Positions 20,435 to 36,027 of a DNA stretch of 64,000 nt are shown here, piece by piece (within the stretch, counting starts at the first letter, position 1; every line of letters starts with the position of its first letter). The translations under genes were made by a program, and so were the position numbers. The stretch lies in NCBI GenBank assembly GCA_030272155.1, contig CP126203.1, forward strand, positions 4,092,001 to 4,156,000. Reading direction: 5' to 3'. The notes below the pieces were generated by a model. That model did not search any database and was not told where the DNA came from. It saw nothing but the letters and a program-made list of their open reading frames with translations. This stretch comes from Tetradesmus obliquus. Its lineage: Eukaryota; Chlorophyta; Chlorophyceae; Sphaeropleales; Scenedesmaceae.

Positions 20435-22537
20435 AATGCCGCCTTTCAAGGCCCTAGAGACCCAACGCCCGCGTTTAGAAGCGTATACTGTGCTGCATGA
20501 TATGTGCAGGTCGCTGTCTTCCAGATGGCAGCGCTACTAGGTAAGTGCCTTTACAAAGCATATCTAGAAACGTACAATACTATTTGCGCCCTTGGAGGTC
20601 AGACTATGACGCAATTAGGAGCAAAAGGAGCTAGGTGGTTGTATGCTTTGGTGCACTCAGTGAAGAGTTGGCTATGAAAAGATCAAACATAATTCGAACA
20701 CAGCAAATGGTGCGATTGTCTTTGGGTGTGGAGGATAAGCGGGCGGAACCAGGCGGAACGATGATATTGTGCACATTGTTATTAGGCTTTTACCACTTTC
20801 TGAGGCGGTCTCAAAATGCCATGGTCGATTGCTGCTTATGTTGAATCTTGAAATCAGTAATTGACAGCAACATTCGTGCTTCGGCAGGTGCGAGTTGGTC
20901 GACAAGAAGCGTGTGACGGGGTTGGCGAAGACGACACGGTACTTATCACATACAAAGCATTTCTGGATTATCTAGGCTAGATATATGGTGCACGGTGGCT
21001 CGTAACGTTACCTGTGCGCAGTGAGGTACATTCTCGTGACCAGTAAACTCTCCGAGACACCTCACTGCCAGACGCACCGCCTTTCAGGAACCACTGGGTC
21101 TAGCGTCCTTGATTAGCATGTACTTAGCTGCTGCCCACAACCGCCATAAACTCTGGACTGGGCAGCCTGACACCCTGTGACGAAGTGCAGCGTATCTGTG
21201 TCATAGCTCGCTGCTTCTCAGGTCGGCAGGCTCCTGTTTGTGTGGAAATCTGTTATTCTCTTGCTTCATATAACAGACCACTCATGTCAGCTGTGCGGAG
21301 CTTTCATAGGAAGCCTGCAGGCAGTACCGGTACAGCTGTACTCCAGGCTAGCCTGGAGTCCAGCGCTGGACTAGAAGCCCAGACAGCTAGCTGGACCTTC
21401 AGATGCTGCACAGCCTGCCTCATCAGCACGGCCGTGGCCAGTACAGCTGCGCAGGGTACCGTACACCGTGACGCATGATGCTCTGCGACTTGATGGATAG
21501 CTATCAGGCTCGACCGTGAGGGGTGTAGCAAAAAGGGGTGGGAAAAATGTCTGTGTCATAGCTCGCTGCTTGGCTCAACGATTCACAGACTGACTGATCC
21601 TTGAAGCCTGCTGAGCCTATCTCATTGATGGCATGCATCATGCAGACCCTGAGTTAGGGTCTGATTGCTGCGCCGCAGCTGGCTTCCGGTGAGGTGCTTT
21701 TTGAGTCCAGCATCTGCTTGAACTGACTGCATTCGACCTGCTCTGCTCTGCTGCCGCTCTGCTTGTAAAATAACAGGTTTTTGTACCGTGGTATGCGTTT
21801 TTGCAGTTCTGGTCACCAGAACTGCCAGGGCAGCGGCTCTGTTGTAAAAGGACTGCACTGCAGTTGTTTTCCTTGGCGAGTTCAGACAACGCCAGGATCC
21901 CGAAGGACACATGGCTGCCGTTGTGAAATGCAGCTGCTGCATTCTGCGGCAGAATTCGACGCATGATGCTGTGCTACCAACGCTGCTGCATGATGCTGTG
22001 CTTGCCTGCTCGCTGCGATTGAACAAATTACCGTGACCAATCCAACGGCTTGCTTGCAACACAAGCACATGCATGCAGGTGCACAAGCGCTGCTAATGTG
22101 TGGCACCGTGCCAGGTGACCTGACAGGTGTCTACGGTAGCAGTACAAAACAGGTACTGCCTGAGCTGCTTATTACATGCTATTCCTGTCCTTTTCGTTAG
22201 ATCTATGCTGTACACATGCACATGCTGCACATATGCCGATAAGCAGCAGGGCAGGTGACATAGATTCGCAACCAGGGCCTTGGCAGGCCCTCAGGCTGCA
22301 GGCCAGATGTCAAAACCCTTGAGGCCCTGCTATTGCCTGCCAGCACCCCAAGTCCATGCCAGGTGTTTTCAAAGCCAACCATCCTGCACATTTCTCAAGT
22401 AGATGCGAAGCTGGTGTGTTCAGGCACTGCCTACATATCACCCCCCAAGCTCGCTCTCCCCTGGCACTTGCCTTCAGCACTACGCTGTGCTTGGTGACAA
22501 GCGGCAACTTTGAATCACTTGAGCCCGAATAACAACA
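20435..22537. other. Intergenic interval between divergent genes
   Basis: It separates the minus-strand RFxV gene from the plus-strand METAP2 gene, so it should hold both promoters. No coding family resemblance was seen. A 22-bp direct repeat (TCTGTGTCATAGCTCGCTGC plus TT) occurs at 21195 and 21550. Confidence 0.5.
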
Positions 22538-27521
<4,984 letters not shown>

Positions 27522-27579
27522 TCCCACCAGAGTGTGTTGGCTTGCCAGCGGGCCGTGCAGCACGCCAGCAGTTTGCGAG

Positions 27580-27650
27580 CATACACGCTGTACCTGCACC
27601 CCACTCGCAAGGAGGTGCTGTCGCGCGGAGAGGACTACCAAGACTTCAAG
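27580..27650 (+). repeat. Copy of the METAP2 terminal exon end, after the stop
   Basis: [19 protein letters not shown] is repeated about 111 bp downstream of the authentic C-terminus, now followed by QDFKQ rather than a stop. It lies in the 3' UTR, where it is untranslated. Confidence 0.9.
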
Positions 27651-27793
27651 CAAGTGTGTGTATGGGTGATGTTGCAACTTGCAGCTGTGAGCGAGCTTTG
27701 CGCGCAGCAGCAACTTGCAGCTGCGGCTGCTGCAGGCTTGTTGGGGATTAGCAGCCTCGTGAAGTTGTTGCTCTGCAGCTGCAACAGCGCAAG

Positions 27794-27798
27794 TGTAA
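27794..27798 (+). terminator. Possible TGTAA polyadenylation signal of METAP2
   Basis: TGTAA, the usual green-algal polyadenylation signal, 273 nt after the stop. A single pentamer is weak evidence. Confidence 0.3.
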
Positions 27799-28855
27799 CT
27801 GCGTGTGTGGGGTTACGCTGTATGCTATGCAGAGTTGGTGCTGGGATGTTTGTTGATGCTGTGGGGCGCTGCCCGCAGCCGCGGCTGGTCGTTCTAACAG
27901 CTTGGTGCCTAGACGGCACTGTCTGCGTCGTACATGGGTATGCCATCACTGATGGCCCTGGCAGGCCTTTTGCGTGTGTACATCTGCACATGTGGCCAGT
28001 GGTGCAAGTGGCTTGATTGAGCGACAAGCGAGAGAAAGTGAGTTGTTGTGAGCACCACATTCATGTTTGGCAATGGTAGCATCAGCCGGGCAAGGCAGCA
28101 GCTTGCTTCCTGATTATCAGGCTGACGAGTTGCCCAGCTGTGCCAGGCAGTATGTTTTGATGCCTTGCATCTGTGTTGGTGTTTGCAAGCATGCTGTCGG
28201 CGAACGTGTACAAACATGCGGGCATGCTGTCGACAGTAGGTTTGTCGCGCTGTGTGATGCGACAATGGAGGCTGGTTTGCACCTACAGCATGTCAGCAGC
28301 TGAACTGCACAGAAGCCTGAGATCTGGAGGCCAGCCATGGTGGCACCCCACCACTTGCAGCATCCCGTGAGTTCAGGCGGAGCCTCCGAGGTGTTGTGAG
28401 TCTGCTGCGTTGTTTTTGCATCCTACACATCAGGTCACACATTTCTGCTTGCTGAAACCTCCCAACTCGTTGTGAGCTGGCTTGAACTCCTCTCAGAACC
28501 CTAGATCTTCTCTATTCTTGAAAATTCTCCTCTCAGAACCCTAGATATTTAAAGCATGAGGTGTCACTGCTCAACCATTAACTCGAAACATGCATGATGC
28601 ACTTTTCGTACACTTGCTGTTGGTTGTAAGACAGTTATCGGTTGCAGCTCGCGTCACGTTCAGCGAGAAGTCCGTGCAGCATCAGCAAGCTCTCAGGCTG
28701 TATCGACATCCAGCATGGCGTCCTTGAAAGCTAAACACGGGTTGTTTATCGTAATTACTGTCTTCGTTTTTGTAATTCAACCTCACGGCACCGCAGCTAC
28801 TGACAGAAAGCAGCTGGACGCGACAGCAGCAGTGCGGGAGGACCCTAAGCCTATC

Positions 28856-28919
28856 CAGCTAAGTCACCTGATAAGGGCTACCAACATGGGGTAGGAACTC
28901 CTAACCAAAGCTGGTATGA
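28856..28919 (+). repeat. Left terminal inverted repeat (64 bp)
   Basis: Exact reverse complement of 31060-31123. It contains the stop codon that ends copy A's reading frame. Confidence 0.95.
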
Positions 28920-29429
28920 CCTACCAGCCTACCATGGAAGCGCTTGCCAAAGCTTAACTACATATATAAAGCAGCATCCTTTGTTTGAAAAGCACCGCTG
29001 CAGGTGGTGCTTACCTGGGGCCCTATGGCCAGCCATGGCACCAGTGCCAGCCAGCTGTGGCAGCTGCAGTGCCAAAAAGTATGTGCAGGGTGGCACAGCG
29101 TCACTGTGGCATTAAGCAACAGGTTGAAAATGTGTGTTTATGCTTAGACACAAGCGTCATATGGGTTATCTGGGATTCATTCTGTTAGCTCACGTTAGTG
29201 ACACCCTTGTAGCGGTTGTAACAACCGGTGCTCTCTGGTGCTACTGCATCTGCAGTTAATGACTGGTGCTGGCAGTATTTTGACATGGACAAGAGGTTTG
29301 CCGATAAGTCTTGAACGAGTGGCTTGTTCGCAGCAGTGCTTGGCGCCTGAGCTTGCATCCTCATCCATCCTCTCGCAGCACGTTCTCCTGTCGATCGATG
29401 TACTTATGATGTACATATGATGCAAAAGC

Positions 29430-30572
29430 ATGTCTTCATTTGTGACTGAGTCGCAGCAGAGGCACAACTTTGTCGCAGCAAACCTAAAGCAGCACAGGGA
29501 CAGCAGTAAGAGGACCAACCAACTGCCACCAAACGCTTTCAGAGGCAGGCCTAGGCAGCGGGTACATACTAGTGACGATGGTCTGGAGTTAAACGAAGAC
29601 ACCTGGGCAGAACTGGACGTATGTCATGGCGACAGTGAGCACCAGCGGCGTGTGCAGCAGCAGCGGCTCAATTGGGATGCACGCAGGCCTGCCAACATCA
29701 ACAGCCTGCAGCAGTACGAGGCATGCCAGCAGTCTGAGGACCAGCTGAAGCAGCGGCAGAGTCTCGTGCAGCTGATGAACGAGCGCATGGTGGAAGCGCT
29801 CTCACGTCACTGGTGCTGCGGCAGCGGTGTCAGCAGAGTGCACGACGGTGACACCTGCATAACAGTTGGCAGCAGCAGGTCAGTTGCCTGCCACATGCTG
29901 GGCGCCAGCTTCTGGCTGTCAGTGCCAACTGTCACGTGCGAGGCATGTGGCACCACTTGGGAGCTCAGCCCTGCCGCAGCTGGCTGCTGGGGGAGCAGTC
30001 CTGTTGTGCCCAACACCTGGTTTGACAAGCAGCTCCTGGAGTTCTACAGGCACCTGGTGCTTCCGGGTGGCCTCAGCAGCGGCACATTTACAGGTGCCTG
30101 CATTGCTGTTGCTGTGGTCATAGATGGTGCCGCCGCAGCAGCAGCAGGGTCAGCAGCATGCCCAGCTGGCCGAGGCGCAGTTCCAACCATTGACCAATGG
30201 TGAGCATCGCTAATGCAGCGCTCGCACGCTAGCGATGCTGTGCGCTGTGTGGGCTGCCGCCTTGACAGGATGGTGCTTGCTTGCAGAGATATACAGGCGG
30301 CGTGGCTGGAGTACAGCCGTGCAGCAGAGTATGCTCATGACCCCCACGCGCTGGTCGGCGCCGAGCTGAGCTTTTTTGGCCCTGCGGGGCTATGCCCAGC
30401 ATGCGCTGGCACGCCTGACTCGGCATGTATGATGTGTTCCACAAGCGCTTCAGCCTCATTGCAGCACTGTGACCGGCAGGCAGCATTTGACGCGATCTTG
30501 CTCATGTGCAGGTGCCGCAGAGGCAGCAGCAGCGGTGGCGCCACCTCGCCACTCTGCAGAGCATCTGTTTGA
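29430..30572 (+). pseudogene. KDZ-type transposase N-terminal fragment
   Basis: Frame 29430-30203 (257 codons) contains VPTVTCEACGTTWELSPAA, then SPVVPNTWFDKQLLEFYRHL. This resembles the Cys-cluster region ahead of the catalytic core in Kyakuja/Dileera/Zisupton (KDZ) transposases. A second frame (30213-30572) continues with AWLEYSRAAEYAHDPHALVG, FFGPAGLCPACAG and AAFDAILLMCRCRR. That fits the KDZ pattern of CPxC followed by a D-containing strand and basic residues. An intron of about 80 bp (to 30286, TTGCAG) may join them. The rest of the catalytic domain is absent, so the element cannot supply its own transposase. The family call rests on pattern memory and is moderate. Confidence 0.5.
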
Positions 30573-31059
30573 CCCAGGTGAGAGCGGCTAAGCTGTCATG
30601 CAGGTTTGAATGGGCTGTTCAAACGTAGAAACATGATCACGTCTTACGGCTGCTACCTATTACTACTTCGGACAAATGTCAAAAGCATCCTTTTATGTGT
30701 TAAAGCAGGGTGTGCTGTCAGCATACCATGATGGTATGCTATGCTGCATTACTTCACACAGAAAGTCACTGTGGCATGACTTGCAGCAGCAGTGACTTAG
30801 CAACAGTAAGGATGCTCTATGTCATCTCTAGCTGCGTCTGAATCTCTATGTTACATGATGCATGCATAGAGGCAGTGCTATCTCGGCGTCAACACTGCTG
30901 GGTGCTGGGGCCCCAAGGGGGCCGGGGGGGGGGGGGGGGGGGGCGGGGGTGAGGGGGCGCCACGTAGTCACCTGCTTGGCGGCTGTGCTAGATCAAGAGC
31001 TTACCATGTCTAAAGAAATAAATAACAGCAGTAAGGCTGCGCTGCAGTGCGTGATATTA

Positions 31060-31123
31060 TCATACCAGCTTTGGTTAGGAGTTCCTACCCCATGTTGGTA
31101 GCCCTTATCAGGTGACTTAGCTG
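31060..31123 (-). repeat. Right terminal inverted repeat (64 bp)
   Basis: Exact reverse complement of 28856-28919, followed by the second copy of GCCTATC. Confidence 0.95.
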
Positions 31124-31695
31124 GCCTATCTGGCACAGGCAGTTCAGCATCGACTTCAACGGTGAGTGCCTAAGGGAGCAGATCTGCATTGCAACCGCTT
31201 CAGGGTGACAAACGTACAGGGCAGATGCTTGTCATGCTGCGATGGTGCTGTCTTACTGCGCCGCACTCTTGCTTGTCTGCTCTCCACTGGCAACAAGTGC
31301 AGCAGTCACTGAGTGTGCTTGCACCCCTGCTGCAGATGTGTACATGTACCGCTGCCCCTGCTAGTTTCATCGCCGCGTTGTTGCCATATCCTGTCCATCA
31401 TTCTCAAGGGAGAGGGGCTGTGCTCCAATGTATTTGCTTTGCTGCTGCAGAGACCACGAAGCTGCTGTGGTGGCGGTGGTCTACTGAGGGCAGCATGCTG
31501 TATGATGCCCTGCAGCAGGTGGAGGTGGTGCACAGGGCAGACGGAAAAGGAGACAGGTGTGTGTATGCTCGTGTGCTGTCTTCAGGCGCCTGCTGGTCTG
31601 CGCCCGCATGAATGTGCATAGTCACGGCCAAGCACACCGTGGCCGATAGTTGCGTAGCTACATTCTGCCTTGCTTGATTCTTTCAATCCGCATGC

Positions 31696-31985
31696 AGGTA
31701 CTGCCTAACCATCCATCCGCGCAGCGACACGCCCTGCACACACCTGATGGTGGGCGGCCAGCGCTGCCCCATCCTTCCCAGTCGCTCCTGTTTGCAGTGC
31801 TACACGCTGCACCTCTGTATGAAACCGCCATGCTGTGTGCTGCAATGCCTACTGCTGCTGTGGCTGCCGGTGCATGCATGCACGCAGGTACTGCTTGTCT
31901 ATCCATCTGCGCAGCGACACGCCCTGCAAACCTGGTGGTGGGCGGCCAGCGCTGCCCCATCCTACCAGTCACTCCATTTTAGCAG
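31696..31985 (+). repeat. Two partial copies of copy A exon 3 start
   Basis: YCLTIHPRSDTPCTHLMVGG at 31698 and a second copy at 31889, each preceded by a GCAG acceptor and both ending near GQRCPIL. They lie about 190 bp apart and upstream of the complete exon 32060-32234. Confidence 0.88.
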
Positions 31986-32391
31986 TGCTGCACGCTGCAC
32001 CTCTGTGAAACCAAGACATGTGTGCTGACAGTGCCATGCGCTGCTCTGGCTGCCTGCAGCATGTGCTTGTCCATCCACCCGCGCAGCGACACGCCCTGCA
32101 CACATTTGGTTGTGTCGGGGCAGCGCTACCTGATCTTCCCTGAGCTTGGGGAGTGCTGCAAGTGCTGCAGTAATGCCGGCGGCTGCGGCATACTGGACCC
32201 TAACTGGCTGGACGCAGCAGAGTACACCGGGCAGGTATGTGTGTGTCGATGTCAAGGTAGCTCTACGTTTGTGCGCGCTGGGCTTTGTGGCTGCCTCATG
32301 TCATGTGCTGCGGTTGTTGGCGTGCTGGTTCCCCATCAGGCTGCCAAAAGCAGCATACACAGGACACATGTGGGACTTGATCTTCTTTGAT

Positions 32392-32495
32392 CCTCCCTGA
32401 GCTTGGGGAGTGCTGCAAGTGCTGCAGCAACACTGGCGGCTGCGGCATACTGGACCCCAACAGGCTGGATGAGCAGAGTACACTGGGCAGGTGTG
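32392..32495 (+). repeat. Copy of copy A exon 3 end
   Basis: PELGECCKCCSNTGGCGILD followed by a frame-disturbed end and a GTGTGT donor, about 250 bp after the complete exon. Confidence 0.88.
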
Positions 32496-32793
32496 TGTTG
32501 GGTTTATTTGGATTGAATTGGTTTCAGGTTGTGCCTGCTAGGATCGTTGCTGTACCAAATAGCCTGCAGCAACGCCAGCACAGCTGGAGCCATCTGCGCC
32601 TGGCGTGGATTGTGTTGTGTACTGTGTATTGTGTGATTGCTCTGTTCATCTGTTGATGTTGGCAGCGATACTGGCAACAGCAGAATAGGCTGCAATGCAC
32701 GCAATACATCACATGCCTTTGGCCACGACACAACGGTAAACGTCCATTGGTTGTTAGATATTTGTTTGCTGGGCGTGCTGTTTGCCCGCCTGC

Positions 32794-32870
32794 AGGCCAC
32801 CATGCAGGGCCGCACTGCAAACAGCTGGACCATCCGCGGCCTGCAGCCCAACAACTACTACGCATGCTGT
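32794..32870 (+). repeat. Copy of copy A exon 4 start
   Basis: CTGCAG acceptor, then TMQGRTANSWTIRGLQPNNY, ending in a frame that stops soon after. It lies about 240 bp upstream of the authentic exon at 33035. Confidence 0.88.
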
Positions 32871-33465
32871 TGAAGCTGTTGTCGGCTGTTGCGTTGTTCG
32901 CTCCAATTACCTGCTGCTGATGGCGGCAGTAACTGCCACAACCTGCTGCACTGTGAGCTCCAAACGCCACTCCACAACAGACAACAACAACATTTGCATC
33001 TGTTGTGTACTGCGTGCCGCGCTGCCGCTTGCAGACGACAATGCAGGGCCGCACCGCAGACAGCTGGACCATCCGCGGCCTGCAGCCCAACAACTACTAC
33101 GCAACAGCAGACGAACCAGTTGGTATCCCACTGGAGCTCGACCAGCTGCCAACTGCCACTTATGTATTCGGTGACTACATAACATTTCACCCAGATACAC
33201 TAAAGCTCGGCCCAGTCAGCCCCAAAGATGTGATCGTGCCAGAGGGATGTGCGGAGAAGTGCCCGCTGACGAGCGTGTGCACAATCCTGCAGGCGAAAGC
33301 GAGGTTGCAGACGGCACTTGGGTGGCGGGGTCGGGGGCGTGGAGCCCAGTGTAGCAGCAGCAGCAGCAGCAGCAGCAGCAGGGCAGATCTCGGCGGACGT
33401 GCAGCAGCGGTGGTGTGATGCAGCGGTGGTGCTGCGGCAGCGTGCAGTGCTGTTCTTTCAGAGAG

Positions 33466-33506
33466 GGTGGGGTGGGGTGTGGGGGATGGGGGGGGGGGGG
33501 GAGGTT
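33466..33506 (+). repeat. G-rich tract
   Basis: Runs of 3-14 G in GGGTGGGGTGGGGTGTGGGG-type sequence. It has potential for a G-quadruplex and lies between the copy A stop and the third copy of its last exon. Confidence 0.85.
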
Positions 33507-33558
33507 GCATCTGGGTTGCGTCACTTTGCACGGCTATCCTTCCAGAGAGGAGACACTT

Positions 33559-33859
33559 TGCAGCCCAACAACCACTACGCAGCAGCAGACGTGCCGGTTG
33601 GCATCCCTCTGGACCTCGACCAGCTTCCAAATGATTACAATACATTCCGCCCAGACACACTAAAGTTGGGTCCAGTCCGCCCTAAAGACGTGGTCGTGCC
33701 AGAGAAATGTGCAGAGAAGTGCCCGCTGACGAGCTTGTGTACCATTCTGCAGGCGAAAGCGAGCTTGCAGACGGCGTTCGGGTGGCGTGGGCGGGGACGT
33801 ACAGCCAAGCACAGCAGCAGCAGGGCAGACCTCAGTGGAGGTGCAGCAGCAGCGGTGTG
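33559..33859 (+). repeat. Second full-length 3' part of copy A last exon
   Basis: Encodes QPNNHYAAADVPVGIPLDLD through CAEKCPLTSLC to a C-terminal SSSRADLSGGAAAAV and TGA. The frame is open but divergent from 33035-33418 and the exon start is missing. It is preceded by TTTGCAG, so splicing to it is conceivable. Confidence 0.8.
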
Positions 33860-35367
33860 ATGCAGCGGCTATGCTGTTGCAGCGTGCAGTGGTATTTTGG
33901 GCGCAGGTGGGTTAGCGTCAATTGTATCACTCTCACAGCTACCCTGTTAGAGGTGTTGCTTCCCCAGGAGGTTGGTGCATGGTCATTGCGTGAGTGACAG
34001 CAATAGCCAGGCAGCAACTTTCTGTTGGTGGTTGCAAGGTTGCTGTCCGCGTTTATGTTCAGACTTTTGGGCATGATGTCGCAGTTATCGCCGTGCTGTT
34101 TGTTGCGGCAGGGGATGCTGGTGTTCAGCTTGTGGATCTAACAGCATCATGTTGTTGAACATAAGGTTTAGCGGCTGAAGTGGCAGCCATGTTGGTACCC
34201 CACCACTTGCAGCATCCCTTGTACTCAGGCGGAGCGCTGTGACTCTGCTGCGTTATTTTTGCAGTCTAAACACCAGGTATCAGCGTTTTTGCGTGCTGCA
34301 AACTCCAAACCTGAGGGCGGCACTGACCAGGTGTTGTTTTGATTGCAGGTAATACTAGAACAAGTAGGAGGAGCAGCAACATTGAAGTTGAAGCAACCAT
34401 GATGGCCTGAGGGGCCAAGACAGCAGTAACACATTAGATAAGCCACGTTCAGGCAGGCCACGGGCTCTCAGCAAGCAGCAAGTACACACAGCAGCTGTCC
34501 TGCTGTCCTGCTGTTGTGCTGCTGCTGCTGCGCACCGCTTCTGGCTCCTCCACTGCTGCTGAGAGACACACAGCTGTGTCTGTGCTACTGCCATTGTGCC
34601 GGGGAGCTTAGGCACAAAGATTGCTTGGCCACTGATCTGCAAGCCTGCCTGCTGCAGTGCCTGCTGATCGTGCCGATACACTGTCCACAAGTGCTGTCAA
34701 GTGGACCCTACTGCATAGGGTGCTGCGCCTTCTCCAGACCCTGAAATGGACGCCAGCCGTGCTGTGGGGGCTACTGGCTCCATTTATGTTTAGGATCGGA
34801 GGAATCTACTGCCTGCCACGGGTGTACGCGCCGGGCTTGCTGCTGTAGCCCAAGGAGGGCCTGGACGGGTGCTGGACAGCGCGATGCGGTCGCTGCTGCC
34901 ACAAACAGTAATAAGATCAACAGTTTGATGTCTGTAAGTGCTACGGAGGCAAACGCTCCGGCAAAAATACTGAGTGCTGCGAGTGGCTTCAATGAGCAAG
35001 GCTGCTCTTCAGACACAGTTTAACGCCTTCTGTAAGGCTGACTCTACGTTAACTGTATTCTTCTGAAGGGAGATTCTGAAGGATTATGCGTCGCTTGCTT
35101 GACACGGCCGAGGTGCGACTGCTCGTCATGACAGACCCCTGTGGGCAGGAAAGGCACGGCGTCCTGAGCTACTTTTAGAATTCGATCTGGTGTCTGCTTG
35201 TGCGTTTCAAGATCTTCCTGAAGTTCTGTCCGGCAACATCGGAACTGTTCCCTTGGTTAGTCTGAGCTTAGCCCCGGGCCCGTCTTGACACCTGGAGGCA
35301 TACTCAGGGCCTGAAGCTTGCTGAATTCAGTCACAGAACGAACCATCAAACGCATTCCCTCTTCAAC
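33860..35367. other. Intergenic interval
   Basis: The first ~130 bp are paralogous to the 3' flank of copy B (ACAGCTACCCTGTT, then GAGGTGTTGCTTC). 34183-34310 repeats 28333-28470. No coding similarity was seen. The last ~60 bp are AC-rich leader sequence of the next gene. Confidence 0.5.
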
Positions 35368-36027
35368 ATGAGTGCTAGAGCTTTGATCGCGGTGGCATGT
35401 GTGCTACTGTGTCTGCACATTGGGACAGCATCCGGCCAGACCGCAGCAATCACAGGTGTCTCTTATAGCGGCTCTGGCTGCCCGCCTGAAACTGCAGCAA
35501 CAAATGTTCCAAGTGAGCGCCGTGCGGCCACGATCCTCTTCAGCAGCTTCACAGCAACCTCTTCAGCTGAAGATGCTGCTGCAGCAGCATCCTGCACTTG
35601 CGCATTGGTGCTCACGCTGAGCACCCCAGTGAAATGGCAAACAACGCCAATCGACCTCATGATCAGAGGCTTTGCCAGCCTTGATGCTACTAGCACCGGC
35701 GAGATCAAACAGAGCCAAGTGCAAGTGACTGGCCTGCAGCCTGGAAACCCCAAGGCCAGGACAGTTGGGCAACAGAACGTCACATTGACATCGTTTGTGG
35801 TGCCATATTCCGGCAATTACCTAGTGAACTCAGCAGTAGCGGACTACCGCAGCATTGGGGGAGGCCAAAGATGCAGCACAGGGGAAGTGATGGTGACATA
35901 TGAGCTAACCGCCAATGTCTCCGGTGGCACTGGGCTCGTGACAGTGGACAGTGTCGATATAAAATTGGGAGATGACGTATTTTGGCGTAATGGTCGTGCG
36001 TGCAGCCGCACTACCCGCGGGAAGTGA
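35368..36027 (+). CDS. Secreted DUF4360-like protein, single exon
   Basis: 219 codons from ATG 35368 to TGA 36025-36027. Residues 1-23 form a signal peptide (LIAVACVLLCLHIGTASG). The mature part has the DUF4360 landmarks: ITGVSYSGSGCP, ILFSSFTA, CTCALVLTL, a VKWQTTPIDLMIRGFASLDA strand, a Cys in GGGQRCSTGEV, and GLVTVDSVD near the end. DUF4360 proteins are small secreted proteins of fungi, bacteria and some algae with no known activity. The lack of introns contrasts with all neighbours except the RFxV gene. The end CGGGAA/GTGAGTATT looks like a good donor, so a short 3' exon is possible. No operon-like relation to neighbours is expected. Confidence 0.72.
   Translation: MSARALIAVACVLLCLHIGTASGQTAAITGVSYSGSGCPPETAATNVPSERRAATILFSSFTATSSAEDAAAAASCTCALVLTLSTPVKWQTTPIDLMIRGFASLDATSTGEIKQSQVQVTGLQPGNPKARTVGQQNVTLTSFVVPYSGNYLVNSAVADYRSIGGGQRCSTGEVMVTYELTANVSGGTGLVTVDSVDIKLGDDVFWRNGRACSRTTRGK

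Larger units (their letters stand above)
27522..28714. other. METAP2 3' region and promoter of the next gene
   Basis: No gene was seen. About 28333-28470 is a direct repeat of about 34183-34310, so the first Cys-rich gene is bracketed by repeats. The segment 28471-28560 (GAGCTGGCTTGAACTCC, then GAACCCTAG) matches 37108-37140 upstream of the paralogous gene, as expected for a shared promoter. AGATATTTAAAGCAT at 28541 is an AT-rich TATA-like candidate. Confidence 0.55.
28856..31123. mobile_element. 2268-bp TIR transposon with KDZ-like transposase fragment
   Basis: Flanked by perfect 64-bp terminal inverted repeats (28856-28919 and 31060-31123) beginning CAGCTAAGTCACCTGATAAG. The target-site duplication is GCCTATC (28849-28855 and 31124-31130); if the outer C/G pair is counted in the TIR it becomes 5 bp. 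Comparison with the paralogous exon at 39021 shows the pre-insertion site directly. Perfect TIRs indicate recent insertion. The internal frame encodes only the N-terminal part of a transposase, so this is probably a non-autonomous derivative. A poly-G run lies at about 30921-30942. Confidence 0.9.
28715..33418 (+). pseudogene. Secreted Cys-rich protein, copy A, interrupted by a transposon
   Basis: Paralogue of the gene at 39021. Exons: 28715-28855 joined across the inserted element to 31131-31161, then 31451-31556, 32060-32234 and 33035-33418. Without the insert the frame is intact (278 residues). It has a signal peptide (MASLKAKHGLFIVITVFVFV), then LLWWRWSTEGSMLYDALQQV, CTHLVVSGQRYLIFPELGEC, CCKCC, GCGILDPNWLDAAEYTG, GLQPNNYYATA and CAEKCPLTSVC. 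With the insert the frame stops 12 codons into the element. The 384-nt last exon is 36 nt longer than in copy B, partly through a (CAG)n tract at 33353-33382. Introns hold many partial exon copies. The family resembles secreted proteins with an ependymin/LolA-like layout known from ciliates and algae; function unknown. It is expressed only if the element is spliced out or absent on another allele. Confidence 0.8.

Noticed and set aside
28985..29188. Small plus-strand frame inside the TIR element
   Set aside because: No similarity, and placed between the TIR and the transposase frame without a plausible promoter or splice context.
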